The position numbers were made by a program, and so were the translations under genes. Positions 9,197-17,218 of a stretch of DNA of 64,000 nucleotides are shown piece after piece. Location: positions 1,967,501 through 2,031,500 of the forward strand of contig NZ_OY763930.1 of the NCBI RefSeq assembly GCF_963667685.1, read 5' to 3'. The number at the start of each line of letters is the position of its first letter. The first letter of the stretch is position 1. Under the pieces are notes generated by a model, which was given only the letters and a program-made list of their open reading frames with translations, had not been told where the DNA came from and did no database searches. The DNA is from Maridesulfovibrio sp. (GTDB taxonomy: Bacteria; Desulfobacterota; Desulfovibrionia; Desulfovibrionales; Desulfovibrionaceae).

Positions 9197-9244
9197 GAAA
9201 TTTCCTGACTGGCTTGCTGTTATCAACGTGATTTCAGCAAATAT

Positions 9245-9277
9245 AAAGGGCTTTCCACATTGGGTGGAAAGCCCTTT
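9245..9277. terminator. Strong hairpin terminator after nifA
   Basis: AAAGGGCTTTCCAC (9245-9258) pairs with a matching arm ending GGAAAGCCCTTT at 9277 around a four-to-five-base loop. It lies 48 bases after the nifA stop. No long T-run follows, and it may work on both strands between nifA and the convergent gene. Confidence 0.7.
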
Positions 9278-9373
9278 CAGGTTATTATAACCAGCTTGGA
9301 AAATTCCTAATGCAAGGCGTAAAAATCTGGAACGCAAAGGCCTGATGCTTGCGTAAGTTTCTGCCTTTTTAAC

Positions 9374-9394
9374 AGCAGCAACGTAGATGCTGCT
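9374..9394. terminator. Possible weak terminator hairpin
   Basis: AGCAGCA at 9374-9380 and TGCTGCT at 9388-9394 form a seven-base stem just after the stop of the minus-strand gene ending at 9405. Neither side has a clear T-run. Confidence 0.35.
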
Positions 9395-9404
9395 TTATAA
9401 CATT

Positions 9405-10265
9405 TTAATGATGGCAGGCTTTAAAAGCCTTTCCCTTGTAATTGTATTCCCATGAGTCGCGTAGCAGAATCTGTCTTGGTTCGGGGAATTCTTCCTGAAT
9501 AATCACATCGTGACGCCCCTCAGGATGTACCCAGATGGCACTTCCGCCGCCCCATTGGGCAGGAATCTCCATGACAATGGAATCTTTTTCATTAGGGCGC
9601 CAGTGCTTCATTATCTGACCGTCAAATATTGCTCGTCCATCAGGCAGGATAACCACGGAAGCTCCCGAAGGGGCTTTCCATAGTCCCCATGCCCAACAGC
9701 CGCCCACACTTTTGAAAGTGCCGGGAGTTCCTATATTTTTGGGAGAATCGTAGGGAGTGTCTTCCCTTACTGAATCTTCCGGGAAATTCCATGTTGCCAG
9801 AGAATGTCTGACCAACCGTTCGGCTTCACGATCATTATCGGGGTAACTTCCCTGAAAAATGTAGTTTATTCCGTTATGGCGACTTGCGGCCAGCAATGAT
9901 TCTTTTGTTTTGCCGTCATCCGGACCTTTATATTCTCGGAAAATTGCCGGGGCGCCTGAAATATGTCCGTCATGCTCAGTTACTAATCTTTGCAATGGAA
10001 AACCCTGCTGCTTCAAAGCAGTGATCCAATTGTTCAGCAACTTATCCAGAGGAATTTTTTTCCCGGGAGTGACGTATAGTTCTATACTGGATTCCAGAGA
10101 AGGGGAGATGCATTGTTTTACCCGGTTGTCTCCGCGCGCAGTCTGGTTATCGCTCCAGCCGGGAGGACAGTTGATTCCTTTGGTAACATCATTAGCAAAT
10201 GCAGCCGCTGCAGTGAAAAAAGTCAGTATAAAGAAGAGAAGTACGGTTTTGCTTATTCTTTTCAT
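9405..10265 (-). CDS. Secreted protein of unknown function
   Basis: I do not recognise this 286-residue protein. The start is taken at cat 10263-10265 because GGAG lies just upstream and the protein then begins with a clear signal peptide: MKRISK, a hydrophobic core LLFFILTFFTAAAAFA, and probable cleavage before NDV. The mature part has two regions. Residues about 30-160 resemble short stress or periplasmic proteins with a substrate-handling look, but no family was identified. Residues about 180-286 are rich in Trp and Gly (GGCWAWGLWK, WGGGSAIWVHPEGRHD), suggesting a beta-sheet fold. It is convergent with nifA and co-directional with the repeat protein gene upstream (122 bases apart). Location outside the cytoplasm is well supported; the function is unknown. 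Confidence 0.75.
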   Translation of the reverse strand: MKRISKTVLLFFILTFFTAAAAFANDVTKGINCPPGWSDNQTARGDNRVKQCISPSLESSIELYVTPGKKIPLDKLLNNWITALKQQGFPLQRLVTEHDGHISGAPAIFREYKGPDDGKTKESLLAASRHNGINYIFQGSYPDNDREAERLVRHSLATWNFPEDSVREDTPYDSPKNIGTPGTFKSVGGCWAWGLWKAPSGASVVILPDGRAIFDGQIMKHWRPNEKDSIVMEIPAQWGGGSAIWVHPEGRHDVIIQEEFPEPRQILLRDSWEYNYKGKAFKACHH

Positions 10266-10387
10266 TATTATGCTCCAGTTAGTCTTTCTCAAAACATAAT
10301 CGTTTTTGCAAAATATTGCTAGATGTTGGAGCATGTAGAAGTGTATTCAATATTTCGCCGGATACTGGCTATATTGTTAATTCTTCC

Positions 10388-12085
10388 TTAGGAAACATAG
10401 GTATCTATTTTGTTTTCCTTTTTATCGGTGTTTATATTTACCTGAGAGTTATCAATCAGGTATGTTTCCAGATGGTTAGCCTTTAAAAGATTATTTTCGC
10501 TTCCAGTGTTAATATTTATAAATGCGTTGTCTGATAGAAAGGTCCCAACCCAGCTGGCGTAGAAAGAGTCCTTTCCGCTGCCGGTATCGATATTGAGTTG
10601 TGAATTCCCTTTCATCTCGATTCCGGCCCATGAAAGAGTCAAGTCGTCATCATCACTGCCGGTACTGATGTTGACTTTTGCGTTGTCTCTTAAGTCTGCA
10701 CCTGACCATGAAATATTGACATCATCATCGCCCTTGCCTGTATTGAGGCTGGCTTGGGAATTTTCACTCGCCATGGCTCCAATCCATGAGATATCAACTT
10801 TGTCGTTATCATCTCCGGTACTGATATCCGAGCTGGCATTACCCCGCGCAGAGGCACCCATCCAGCTGACATCAACAGAATCCTGACCTTTACCTGTTGC
10901 GGCTTTTGTTTCGGAATTACCGGAACTCATCGCCCCCATCCAGCTGACGGTCATTTTGTCATCGCCATTTCCTGTATCTGTTTTAACGGTGGCGTTACCG
11001 CTGTTGAAACTGCCGACATACGATGCCTTGAACATGTCATCGCCATCTCCCATGTCTACTGAAACTGTTGCATTACCGCTCATACCAGAACCGAGAAAGC
11101 CTGAGTCCAGCTTATCATCACCGGCACCTGTACTTATTTTAACTGTCGAATTGCCACTATTCCCGTCAGCCAGCCTGTATGCGGAAATTGAGTCATCGCC
11201 ATTGCCGGTATCCACGGTAAGGTCGCCGCCATATCCCATTCCGCTTAAGGACTTTGTTTCTATGGTGTCATCCCCGTCTCCGGTCTCTATTCGGCGTGCA
11301 GATATGGAATCTGATTTGATGGTGTCATCACCGCTTCCTGTTGTGATTTTATCAATGAAAATTGAATCAGCCTGAATGTTATCGTCTCCGTCCCCGGTAT
11401 CAATTTTACCGCTCATGATTGAGTTCGCTATGATGGTATCATCCCCGTTTCCGGTTTTGATATCGGCGGTGGCGCGATCTTCAAGAATTACAATTGTGTC
11501 GTCCCCGTCGCCGCTGTCTACCGAGGCATAGAAGGAGCCTATGATAATGGTATCATTTCCTGAAGAGGATTTGCCGGGTGAGTAATTATCGACTTTCAGG
11601 TTTCCGTCTTCGTCTTCATTAACGATAGTATCGCCCTTGAGCACGTATTTACGGTCTTCCTCGCCTTCATGACCGGTAATGGAAAGCATATAGCCGGATG
11701 TTTCTGTGCCGTCTTCCGCAACAGAAGTATACGAACTGACATTAACCGTTCTGCCGGAATCGGTGACTGAACTTGAGATGGATTTTGTTAAGGAATATTC
11801 CATATCCTCTGCTACAGCCTGTACGGATGAAAACTGATTCTGAGGACTCTGTCCGGCTGGTTGCACGGAGTCAGCTCCGGCTGCGGGAGGATTCGCCGCC
11901 GCATTTTGCTCAGCTAAGGCCTTACCTTCCTCGGAAATATTTACAGTATCTTTATTTGCAGCATTATGTGGTGAGCCGCTCTTATTTTCTTGAGCTTTTT
12001 CAGAGGTGTTTTCCAGATGTTCGGTTTTGGTATAGTTCGCGGCGTCGGGCTGGTATTCACTGGTAAGTGCGTCTATGTGAGTCAT
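10388..12085 (-). CDS. Acidic RTX-like repeat protein (beta-solenoid), no signal peptide
   Basis: The 565-residue protein begins with about 95 residues of Asn/Gln/Ala-rich sequence including DTVNISEEGKALAEQ. From about residue 175 to the end it is a tandem array around the core (T/S)G-x-GDD, as in RTX calcium-binding nonapeptides. Five units of about 19-20 residues are followed by about ten units of 26 residues that start N-(A/S) and contain SW-(M/I/S/A)-G-A, for example a unit running NATVKTDTG...VSWMGAMSSG. The array degenerates at the C-terminus (NNLL, KENKI). This predicts a Ca-stabilised parallel beta-solenoid. No signal peptide is visible and no transporter genes adjoin, so export, if any, would be by an unlinked type I system. 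It sits between the nif operon and nifA but no nif role is implied. Function unknown. Confidence 0.8.
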   Translation of the reverse strand: MTHIDALTSEYQPDAANYTKTEHLENTSEKAQENKSGSPHNAANKDTVNISEEGKALAEQNAAANPPAAGADSVQPAGQSPQNQFSSVQAVAEDMEYSLTKSISSSVTDSGRTVNVSSYTSVAEDGTETSGYMLSITGHEGEEDRKYVLKGDTIVNEDEDGNLKVDNYSPGKSSSGNDTIIIGSFYASVDSGDGDDTIVILEDRATADIKTGNGDDTIIANSIMSGKIDTGDGDDNIQADSIFIDKITTGSGDDTIKSDSISARRIETGDGDDTIETKSLSGMGYGGDLTVDTGNGDDSISAYRLADGNSGNSTVKISTGAGDDKLDSGFLGSGMSGNATVSVDMGDGDDMFKASYVGSFNSGNATVKTDTGNGDDKMTVSWMGAMSSGNSETKAATGKGQDSVDVSWMGASARGNASSDISTGDDNDKVDISWIGAMASENSQASLNTGKGDDDVNISWSGADLRDNAKVNISTGSDDDDLTLSWAGIEMKGNSQLNIDTGSGKDSFYASWVGTFLSDNAFININTGSENNLLKANHLETYLIDNSQVNINTDKKENKIDTYVS

Positions 12086-12229
12086 TTTAAACCTCGCATC
12101 TTTCTTGCATGAAATATGAGATTAGGCGTAGTTGTTATATCGGACATAAACAGATAAACTTTAGGCTTAAAATAATATTAAATTTAAGACATAATAAATT
12201 TCGAGATTCTGATAACTTGAGAAATAGGT

Positions 12230-12263
12230 GAAGCCCCTATCTGAGCAACTAGATAGGGGCTTC
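12230..12263 (-). terminator. Terminator of the nif operon
   Basis: GAAGCCCCTATCT (12230-12242) pairs perfectly with AGATAGGGGCTTC (12251-12263) around an eight-base loop. It lies about 90 bases beyond the nifB stop on the minus strand. The T-run after it is poor (ACCTATTTC), but it is the only stable hairpin at the operon end. Confidence 0.65.
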
Positions 12264-12351
12264 GCAGTGAATTTATAGAAACGGAGCATTCCTATAAAAT
12301 ATAGAGCTAAATTATGTTTAAAGAGTAGTGGGAATCAGTGTTCTGTTTAAT

Positions 12352-13623
12352 TTAACCGCATTTTGTGCCGGTTCCGGTACAGCAGGCGTCTGCTATGGAG
12401 CCGCGACGGCCTTTGTGGATATCCATGTTACCGCCGCTGTAAACCGTGGATAATGCATCCTCGATAAATCCGCTGATGATGTACGGTTCAATTCCGTTTT
12501 CCTCCAGCAGCAGTTGCGGTGTTTCCCCCATGGCTGAGGCGAGAACAGCACGGCAGTCACTGAGGGTGGCCGAAAGATCTGCCCAACGCTGCGGGCCGCA
12601 TCCGGCTTTAGGAGCGGGACGCTTCTCGACCAGCTTGAAGCCGCCTGCCTCATCTTCAGTCCAGATGTGGAATTCTTTTGCTTCACCCAGATGCTGGTTG
12701 ATGAGCATACCTTCACGTGAAGCAACAGCCACATAGGGGCGCGGGCCTTTAACGTCTATTGGCTTCAGCTCGGAGCAGGCTTTCAGTGTTCCGCATAGTG
12801 CAATGGATTTATCATCACCAAGCAGACCAACGGCATCAGCCCGGCAGCGGCGACAGTGGGTCATCTGTTCGATGGTACCCTCCGCTTCTTTACGTAGTGA
12901 GTTAAGGAGTTCCCGTCCGGGTTCTTCCACGTCTGCAAAAGGAGTCTCCGCAGTGGGTTTGAGCGGGATCATGTTCTGGATATCCGCTCCCAGCTCCGCT
13001 GCCACGCGGGCCACTTCGGGAATGTGATGTTCGTTTATTCCGGGGATGACAATGGAGTTGACCTTCACAGTAATTCCGCGTTCCTTAAGCCCCTTGATTG
13101 CGGCAAGCTGGCGTTCGAGCAGTACTTTCGCACCTTTCTCGCCCCGATACACGATTTTTCCGTCCTTGACCCATGAATAAATCTTTGCGCCGATAGCAGG
13201 GTCAACCGCACTGATAGTGATGGTTACATGCGAAACTCCCAGTTCTTTCAGCTCATCCAGATAAGGCAGGATTCCCATGCCGTTGGATGATAGGCAGAAA
13301 ATCAAGTGCGGGTGCTTTTTGTTGAGCAGGCGCATGGTTTCCAATGTCTCTTCCGGGTTGGCAAAAGGATCGCCCGGACCGGCTATGCCGGCTACGGTAA
13401 TGCGTGGTTCCTTTTCCAGCACGGCGTCCATATATTCAGCGGCCTGAAAGGGTTTGAGCACCCCGCTGGTAACGCCGGGTCTTGATTCGTTCACACAGTC
13501 ATATTTGCGGTTGCAGTAGTTGCACTGGATGTTGCACTTGGGGGCTACCGGGAGATGTACACGTCCACAGGAGCCTGCGGTTTCTTTGTTAAAGCAAGGA
13601 TGTTTGGTGGTGTCTTTTTTCAT
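12352..13623 (-). CDS. nifB: Nitrogenase cofactor biosynthesis protein NifB (radical SAM + NifX-like domain)
   Basis: NifB uses S-adenosylmethionine and 4Fe4S clusters to build NifB-co, the 8Fe-9S-C precursor of FeMo-co. The 423-residue protein shows HPCF (C10), C19, the radical SAM motif C30-x3-C34-x2-C37, C43, and the later HCRRCRAD cluster ligands. The C-terminal third (about 297-405) is the NifX/NifY cofactor-binding domain (RPYVAVASREG ... INQHLGEAKEF). The start has a GGGAG site at good spacing. It is the last gene of the operon, 26 bases after nifN. The domain fusion is the usual bacterial form. A second, cysteine-poor copy lies upstream at 17219. Confidence 0.97.
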   Translation of the reverse strand: MKKDTTKHPCFNKETAGSCGRVHLPVAPKCNIQCNYCNRKYDCVNESRPGVTSGVLKPFQAAEYMDAVLEKEPRITVAGIAGPGDPFANPEETLETMRLLNKKHPHLIFCLSSNGMGILPYLDELKELGVSHVTITISAVDPAIGAKIYSWVKDGKIVYRGEKGAKVLLERQLAAIKGLKERGITVKVNSIVIPGINEHHIPEVARVAAELGADIQNMIPLKPTAETPFADVEEPGRELLNSLRKEAEGTIEQMTHCRRCRADAVGLLGDDKSIALCGTLKACSELKPIDVKGPRPYVAVASREGMLINQHLGEAKEFHIWTEDEAGGFKLVEKRPAPKAGCGPQRWADLSATLSDCRAVLASAMGETPQLLLEENGIEPYIISGFIEDALSTVYSGGNMDIHKGRRGSIADACCTGTGTKCG

Positions 13624-13649
13624 GATATATCTCCCTTAAAATTAGTGTC

Positions 13650-15008
13650 TTACATGTATCCATAACCGACGGGGCTATCGGCCTGTTTCTTTTCGAGCAT
13701 GGCATTGACGACGCGGTCAAAGAGATGCTGGGTTCCGCGGTATCCGAGTGTCGGGATGCGCTGTCCGCCGAAGCGGTCATGAACGGGGAAACCTACCCTG
13801 ATCAGAGGAACATTCCATTCTTTTGCGTAGCGGTAGCCTTTGGAGTGGCCGATCAGCAGATCAGGTTTAAGTTCTCCGGCACGTTCGGCGATGTCATGAA
13901 AGTCCACGCCTTCGTGAATCTCGGGGGTAGTTCGCCCCACACCTTCGGTCACGGCAGTAACTGCTTCGGCCATTCCTTTTTTCTTGGAGCCGGATCCGGC
14001 AAGGATAACATCAACGCCGATTTCAGCCAGGAATGCACATAGCCCGGTGACGAGGTCTTCTTCGCCGTAAACAACAGCACTTTTACCAAACACGTACTTG
14101 TGCCCGTCCACGTATGCGTCAATCAGCCTGCCTCTTTCACGCTCGTAGCGGGCGGGCATTGTTTTGCCGGAAACAGCTTCAAGGGTTTCAAAAAAAATGT
14201 CTGATTCACGGAGTCCCATAGGCAGTCCGATGCGGTGGTTGGCTACACCGAAACGTTCTGCAAGGCTGGCCCCGCCGCTCTTATCCGGAACACAGCGTCC
14301 AAGTTCAATGGTTGCCGCCGCACCGGACATCTTTTTTATATCCGCAACCGGAGTCCCGCCGACAGGGATCTTCATGTAATCTTCCAGAGCCGGACCATCG
14401 AGGGTTTCGGATATGTCTGGCAGGATGGTTGCCTTAATCCCGAAATCTTCACAGATATCGAAAAGGTGGCGCACGTCTTCGCAGGACACCATGTTAGGCA
14501 GAATGTTGATATGCCCGTCATCCTCAGCTTTTTCAGTGCAGAGCTGTTCGACCATGGAGCGTACTGCACCGTGCCAGCCGTCAACATGTGTTCCGTTATA
14601 ACTGGGTGTGGAGACCTGCACGATATCAGGAAGATCGAGATCGCCAAATTCCTTGTGGAACTCATGCAGATACATGGGCACATCATCACCGATGGTTTCG
14701 GTCAGACAGGTGGTAGCTATGCCGATAACTTTCGGTTCATATTTTTTCATAACATTGAGGATGCCCTTTTTCAGGTTGGGTGCTCCGCCATAGATAGCGT
14801 GTTTTTCACCCAGTGCAGAAGAAGCGATGTCTACAGGTTCACGAAAATGGCTGATCACGTAACGGCGCATGTAAGTGGCGCAGCCCTGCGAGCCGTGCAG
14901 GAAAGGAATGGAATCTTCAACGCCGCGAAAGGCCATTGCCGCGCCCAGGGGTGTGCAGAGTTTGCATGCGTTGGTGGTCGATGTGTAATTTTTGCTTTTA
15001 GTCGTCAT
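13650..15008 (-). CDS. nifN: FeMo-co assembly scaffold subunit NifN
   Basis: NifN pairs with NifE to form the scaffold on which NifB-co is matured before transfer to NifDK. The 452-residue protein has the NifK/NifN-type opening (NACKLCTPLGAAMAFRGVED, then FLHGSQGCATYMRRY) and the TTCLTETIGDD segment. It aligns with NifK but lacks several P-cluster features. Its ATG follows AAGGAG and it starts two bases after the nifE stop, so the two are translationally linked and likely made in equal amounts. It is not fused to NifB, unlike in some relatives. Confidence 0.95.
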   Translation of the reverse strand: MTTKSKNYTSTTNACKLCTPLGAAMAFRGVEDSIPFLHGSQGCATYMRRYVISHFREPVDIASSALGEKHAIYGGAPNLKKGILNVMKKYEPKVIGIATTCLTETIGDDVPMYLHEFHKEFGDLDLPDIVQVSTPSYNGTHVDGWHGAVRSMVEQLCTEKAEDDGHINILPNMVSCEDVRHLFDICEDFGIKATILPDISETLDGPALEDYMKIPVGGTPVADIKKMSGAAATIELGRCVPDKSGGASLAERFGVANHRIGLPMGLRESDIFFETLEAVSGKTMPARYERERGRLIDAYVDGHKYVFGKSAVVYGEEDLVTGLCAFLAEIGVDVILAGSGSKKKGMAEAVTAVTEGVGRTTPEIHEGVDFHDIAERAGELKPDLLIGHSKGYRYAKEWNVPLIRVGFPVHDRFGGQRIPTLGYRGTQHLFDRVVNAMLEKKQADSPVGYGYM

Positions 15009-15010
15009 GG

Positions 15011-16375
15011 CTATACTCCTTCCTTTTTTGCTCTGCGTGGTACAAAATTCCAGACCGGACTCATGGCTGAGGCATGGATTTCGCGGGCGAAATTGAGCAT
15101 GCCGACAAAGCCTTCGAGAGCTTCCTTGCGTTCGTGGTTGTGATCACAGAATCCGACTCCCATCTTGAAAGCGATAGGCCTTTCCTTGACTCCGCCGACA
15201 AATATATCCACGTCCTTTTCCTTGATGAATGCAGATAATTCCAGCGGGTTGGCATCATCTACGAGGATGGTGCCCGGGTCGGAGATGCGTTCCAGTTCAG
15301 CGTAATCTTCTTCGGTTCCGGTCTGGGAACCTACCATGACAACTTTCATGCCCAGATGGCGGAAAGCTTTGAGCAGCGAGAATGCCTTGAAGGAACCGCC
15401 CACGTACATGGCGACTTTTTTGCCTTCGAGATCTTTGCGCATGCGGGCCAGCTCGGGCATGAGCTTTGAGAGTTCTTCGCGGACGAGGTTTTCCGTGCGT
15501 TTGACAATGTCCGGGTCGACATCCTTGAAGAAATCAGCAACCTGATAGAGGGAATCAGCCATGTCTTCGATGCCGAGGTAGGAGACGCGCATAAAGGGTC
15601 TGCCGTATTCCTCTTTTATCATTTTTGCCAAATCCAATGTCGCACCCGAACACTGTACAAGGTTGAGAGCCGCCCCGTGGCTGCGCCCAATATCCTTCAC
15701 ACGTCCGTCGCCTGTGATGTTGGCGACGACTTCCACCCCCATCTTTTTGAAATATTCGCGGATGATCCAGATTTCCCCGGCAAGGTTGAAGTCGCCGAGA
15801 ATGTTCACTGAAAGCGGTGAGATGTCGGATACGTCTTCGGTCCCGACCAGTTTGAACATGGCTTTACAGGCCGCGAGGTAGCCTTCGCGCTTGCTCCCTT
15901 TGAAACCTTCGGACATGACCGGAAGTACTGGAATGCCTTTCTTCTCGCTCATCTTTCTACAGACGGCTTCAAGGTCATCACCTATTATGCCGACAATGCA
16001 TGTGGAGTATACGAAAGCGGCCTTGGGGCTGTGGCGGTCGATGAGCTCATCAAGAGCTGCTTCCAGTTTTTTTTCGCCACCGAAGATGACATCCGTTTCC
16101 TGAAGATCGGTGGAGAAGGAGAGGCGGTGCAGTTCCGGGCCGCTGGAAAGAGCCCCGCGGATATCCCAGGTATAGACCGCACAGCCGATAGGCCCGTGCA
16201 CCAGATGCAGGGCATCGGCTATGGGGTAGAGGACAACCCGTGAACCGCAGAAAACACAGGCTCTCTGGCTTACTGCACCGGCGAGTGATTCGCGGTTGCA
16301 GGCCATGTCCAGTGCTCCCTCGCCCGTGCGGTGAATCTGGTCCTTGCGTTCTTCTAAGATTGTATATTCATTCAT
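15011..16375 (-). CDS. nifE: FeMo-co assembly scaffold subunit NifE
   Basis: The 454-residue protein is a NifD-like subunit: RACVFCGSRVVLYPIADALH, then LVHGPIGCAVYTWDIRG, STDLQETDVIFGGEKKL and the YSTCIVGIIGDD segment. It lacks the FeMo-co ligand pattern of NifD and stands next to nifN, which separates NifE from NifD. NifEN receives NifB-co, where Mo and homocitrate are added. The start has GGAG eight bases upstream. The gene follows the GNAT gene by 14 bases in the operon. Confidence 0.96.
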   Translation of the reverse strand: MNEYTILEERKDQIHRTGEGALDMACNRESLAGAVSQRACVFCGSRVVLYPIADALHLVHGPIGCAVYTWDIRGALSSGPELHRLSFSTDLQETDVIFGGEKKLEAALDELIDRHSPKAAFVYSTCIVGIIGDDLEAVCRKMSEKKGIPVLPVMSEGFKGSKREGYLAACKAMFKLVGTEDVSDISPLSVNILGDFNLAGEIWIIREYFKKMGVEVVANITGDGRVKDIGRSHGAALNLVQCSGATLDLAKMIKEEYGRPFMRVSYLGIEDMADSLYQVADFFKDVDPDIVKRTENLVREELSKLMPELARMRKDLEGKKVAMYVGGSFKAFSLLKAFRHLGMKVVMVGSQTGTEEDYAELERISDPGTILVDDANPLELSAFIKEKDVDIFVGGVKERPIAFKMGVGFCDHNHERKEALEGFVGMLNFAREIHASAMSPVWNFVPRRAKKEGV

Positions 16376-16389
16376 GATATGCTCCGTTG

Positions 16390-16845
16390 CTATGCGTTCG
16401 TCTTGCGAAGGCAGATCAGGCTGGTCTTGTTCCAGCCTGTTTTATTGTAGAAATTCAGGGCCGGGGTGTTGTCGCAGTCTGCAAGTAATTGCAGCCTTGT
16501 TGCTCTGTTTTCATCTGCGAACCTGCGAACGGCCTCCATAAGCATGGTGCCGATTCCCTCCCCCTGCCGGTCGCTGCGGACAACCACGTCTTCCACAAGG
16601 ATGGAAGGGCCTCCTTCAGCGGTTGAGATTACAATCTGACCGGTGCACATGCCGACCACTTCACCCTGTTCTTCCGCTACCAGAATGCATGCCCGGGGAT
16701 TGCCTAACAGCATTCTTAAGCCCCGCATTTGCCTGTCCCCGTCTGCAGAAAAGTCCTTTTCGATGGAAAAGAGCGAATTCAGCAGACCGGTCATGGGAAC
16801 CAGATCAGCAGAGTTGGCGTTACGGATATGAACTGTGGTCGGCAT
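16390..16845 (-). CDS. GNAT family N-acetyltransferase within the nif operon
   Basis: The 151-residue protein has the GNAT fold: the acetyl-CoA binding motif A is RSDRQGEGIGTMLMEAVRRF (about residues 89-108), following the strand LVEDVVV, and a late ALNFYNKTGW motif. GNAT enzymes move an acetyl group from acetyl-CoA to an amine. The target is not predictable. It lies between the ferredoxin gene and nifE in the same direction (14 bases before nifE, 60 after the ferredoxin gene), so it is co-expressed with nitrogenase. An action on a nif protein or a small metabolite would be a guess. Confidence 0.85.
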   Translation of the reverse strand: MPTTVHIRNANSADLVPMTGLLNSLFSIEKDFSADGDRQMRGLRMLLGNPRACILVAEEQGEVVGMCTGQIVISTAEGGPSILVEDVVVRSDRQGEGIGTMLMEAVRRFADENRATRLQLLADCDNTPALNFYNKTGWNKTSLICLRKTNA

Positions 16846-16905
16846 ATGCTCCCTCTATGTTTTCCAAAATCCAGAAGCGTGAATCTTGAAATTTTGATGT
16901 TTTAA

Positions 16906-17208
16906 TTAGTCAAGCAGATGATCTGCGCAGGCTTCGCCGTCTTCCAGTCCGTCGAGTATCTCATCAATTTTTTCTTCTGAATCGACTCCCTTAAACCACC
17001 AGTTCTCAGGTTGGACTACAAGGACGGGGCCGTTGTCGCACTGCTTGAGACAGCTCGTGGCTACCACAAGTGCATCAATACCGCGGTCGATGATTTCTTC
17101 TTCGATATATTGCAGGAAACCGTCTGTCTGTTTGTGGCAGATGCCTTTAGGTTCGCCAGCAGCGCGGAAACTCTGACAACAGATGATCATTCTTTCAGGG
17201 GTAGCCAT
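16906..17208 (-). CDS. Thioredoxin-like [2Fe-2S] ferredoxin
   Basis: The 100-residue protein resembles the thioredoxin-fold 2Fe2S ferredoxins found near nif genes. Candidate ligands are C10 or C11, C24, C53 and C57 (motif CLKQC), in the arrangement of that family. The first strand MIICCQSFR and the SCLKQCDNGPVLVV segment fit. It probably carries electrons for cofactor assembly or for nitrogenase, but the partner is not shown by the sequence. The start has AGGAGAG just upstream. It is 10 bases after the NifB-like paralog gene, so the two may work together. Confidence 0.88.
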   Translation of the reverse strand: MATPERMIICCQSFRAAGEPKGICHKQTDGFLQYIEEEIIDRGIDALVVATSCLKQCDNGPVLVVQPENWWFKGVDSEEKIDEILDGLEDGEACADHLLD

Positions 17209-17218
17209 TTATTCTCTC

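Noticed and set aside
14235-15143. Long plus-strand open frame opposite nifN and nifE
   Set aside because: It is antisense to two clear nif genes, has no family signs and follows their codon pattern.
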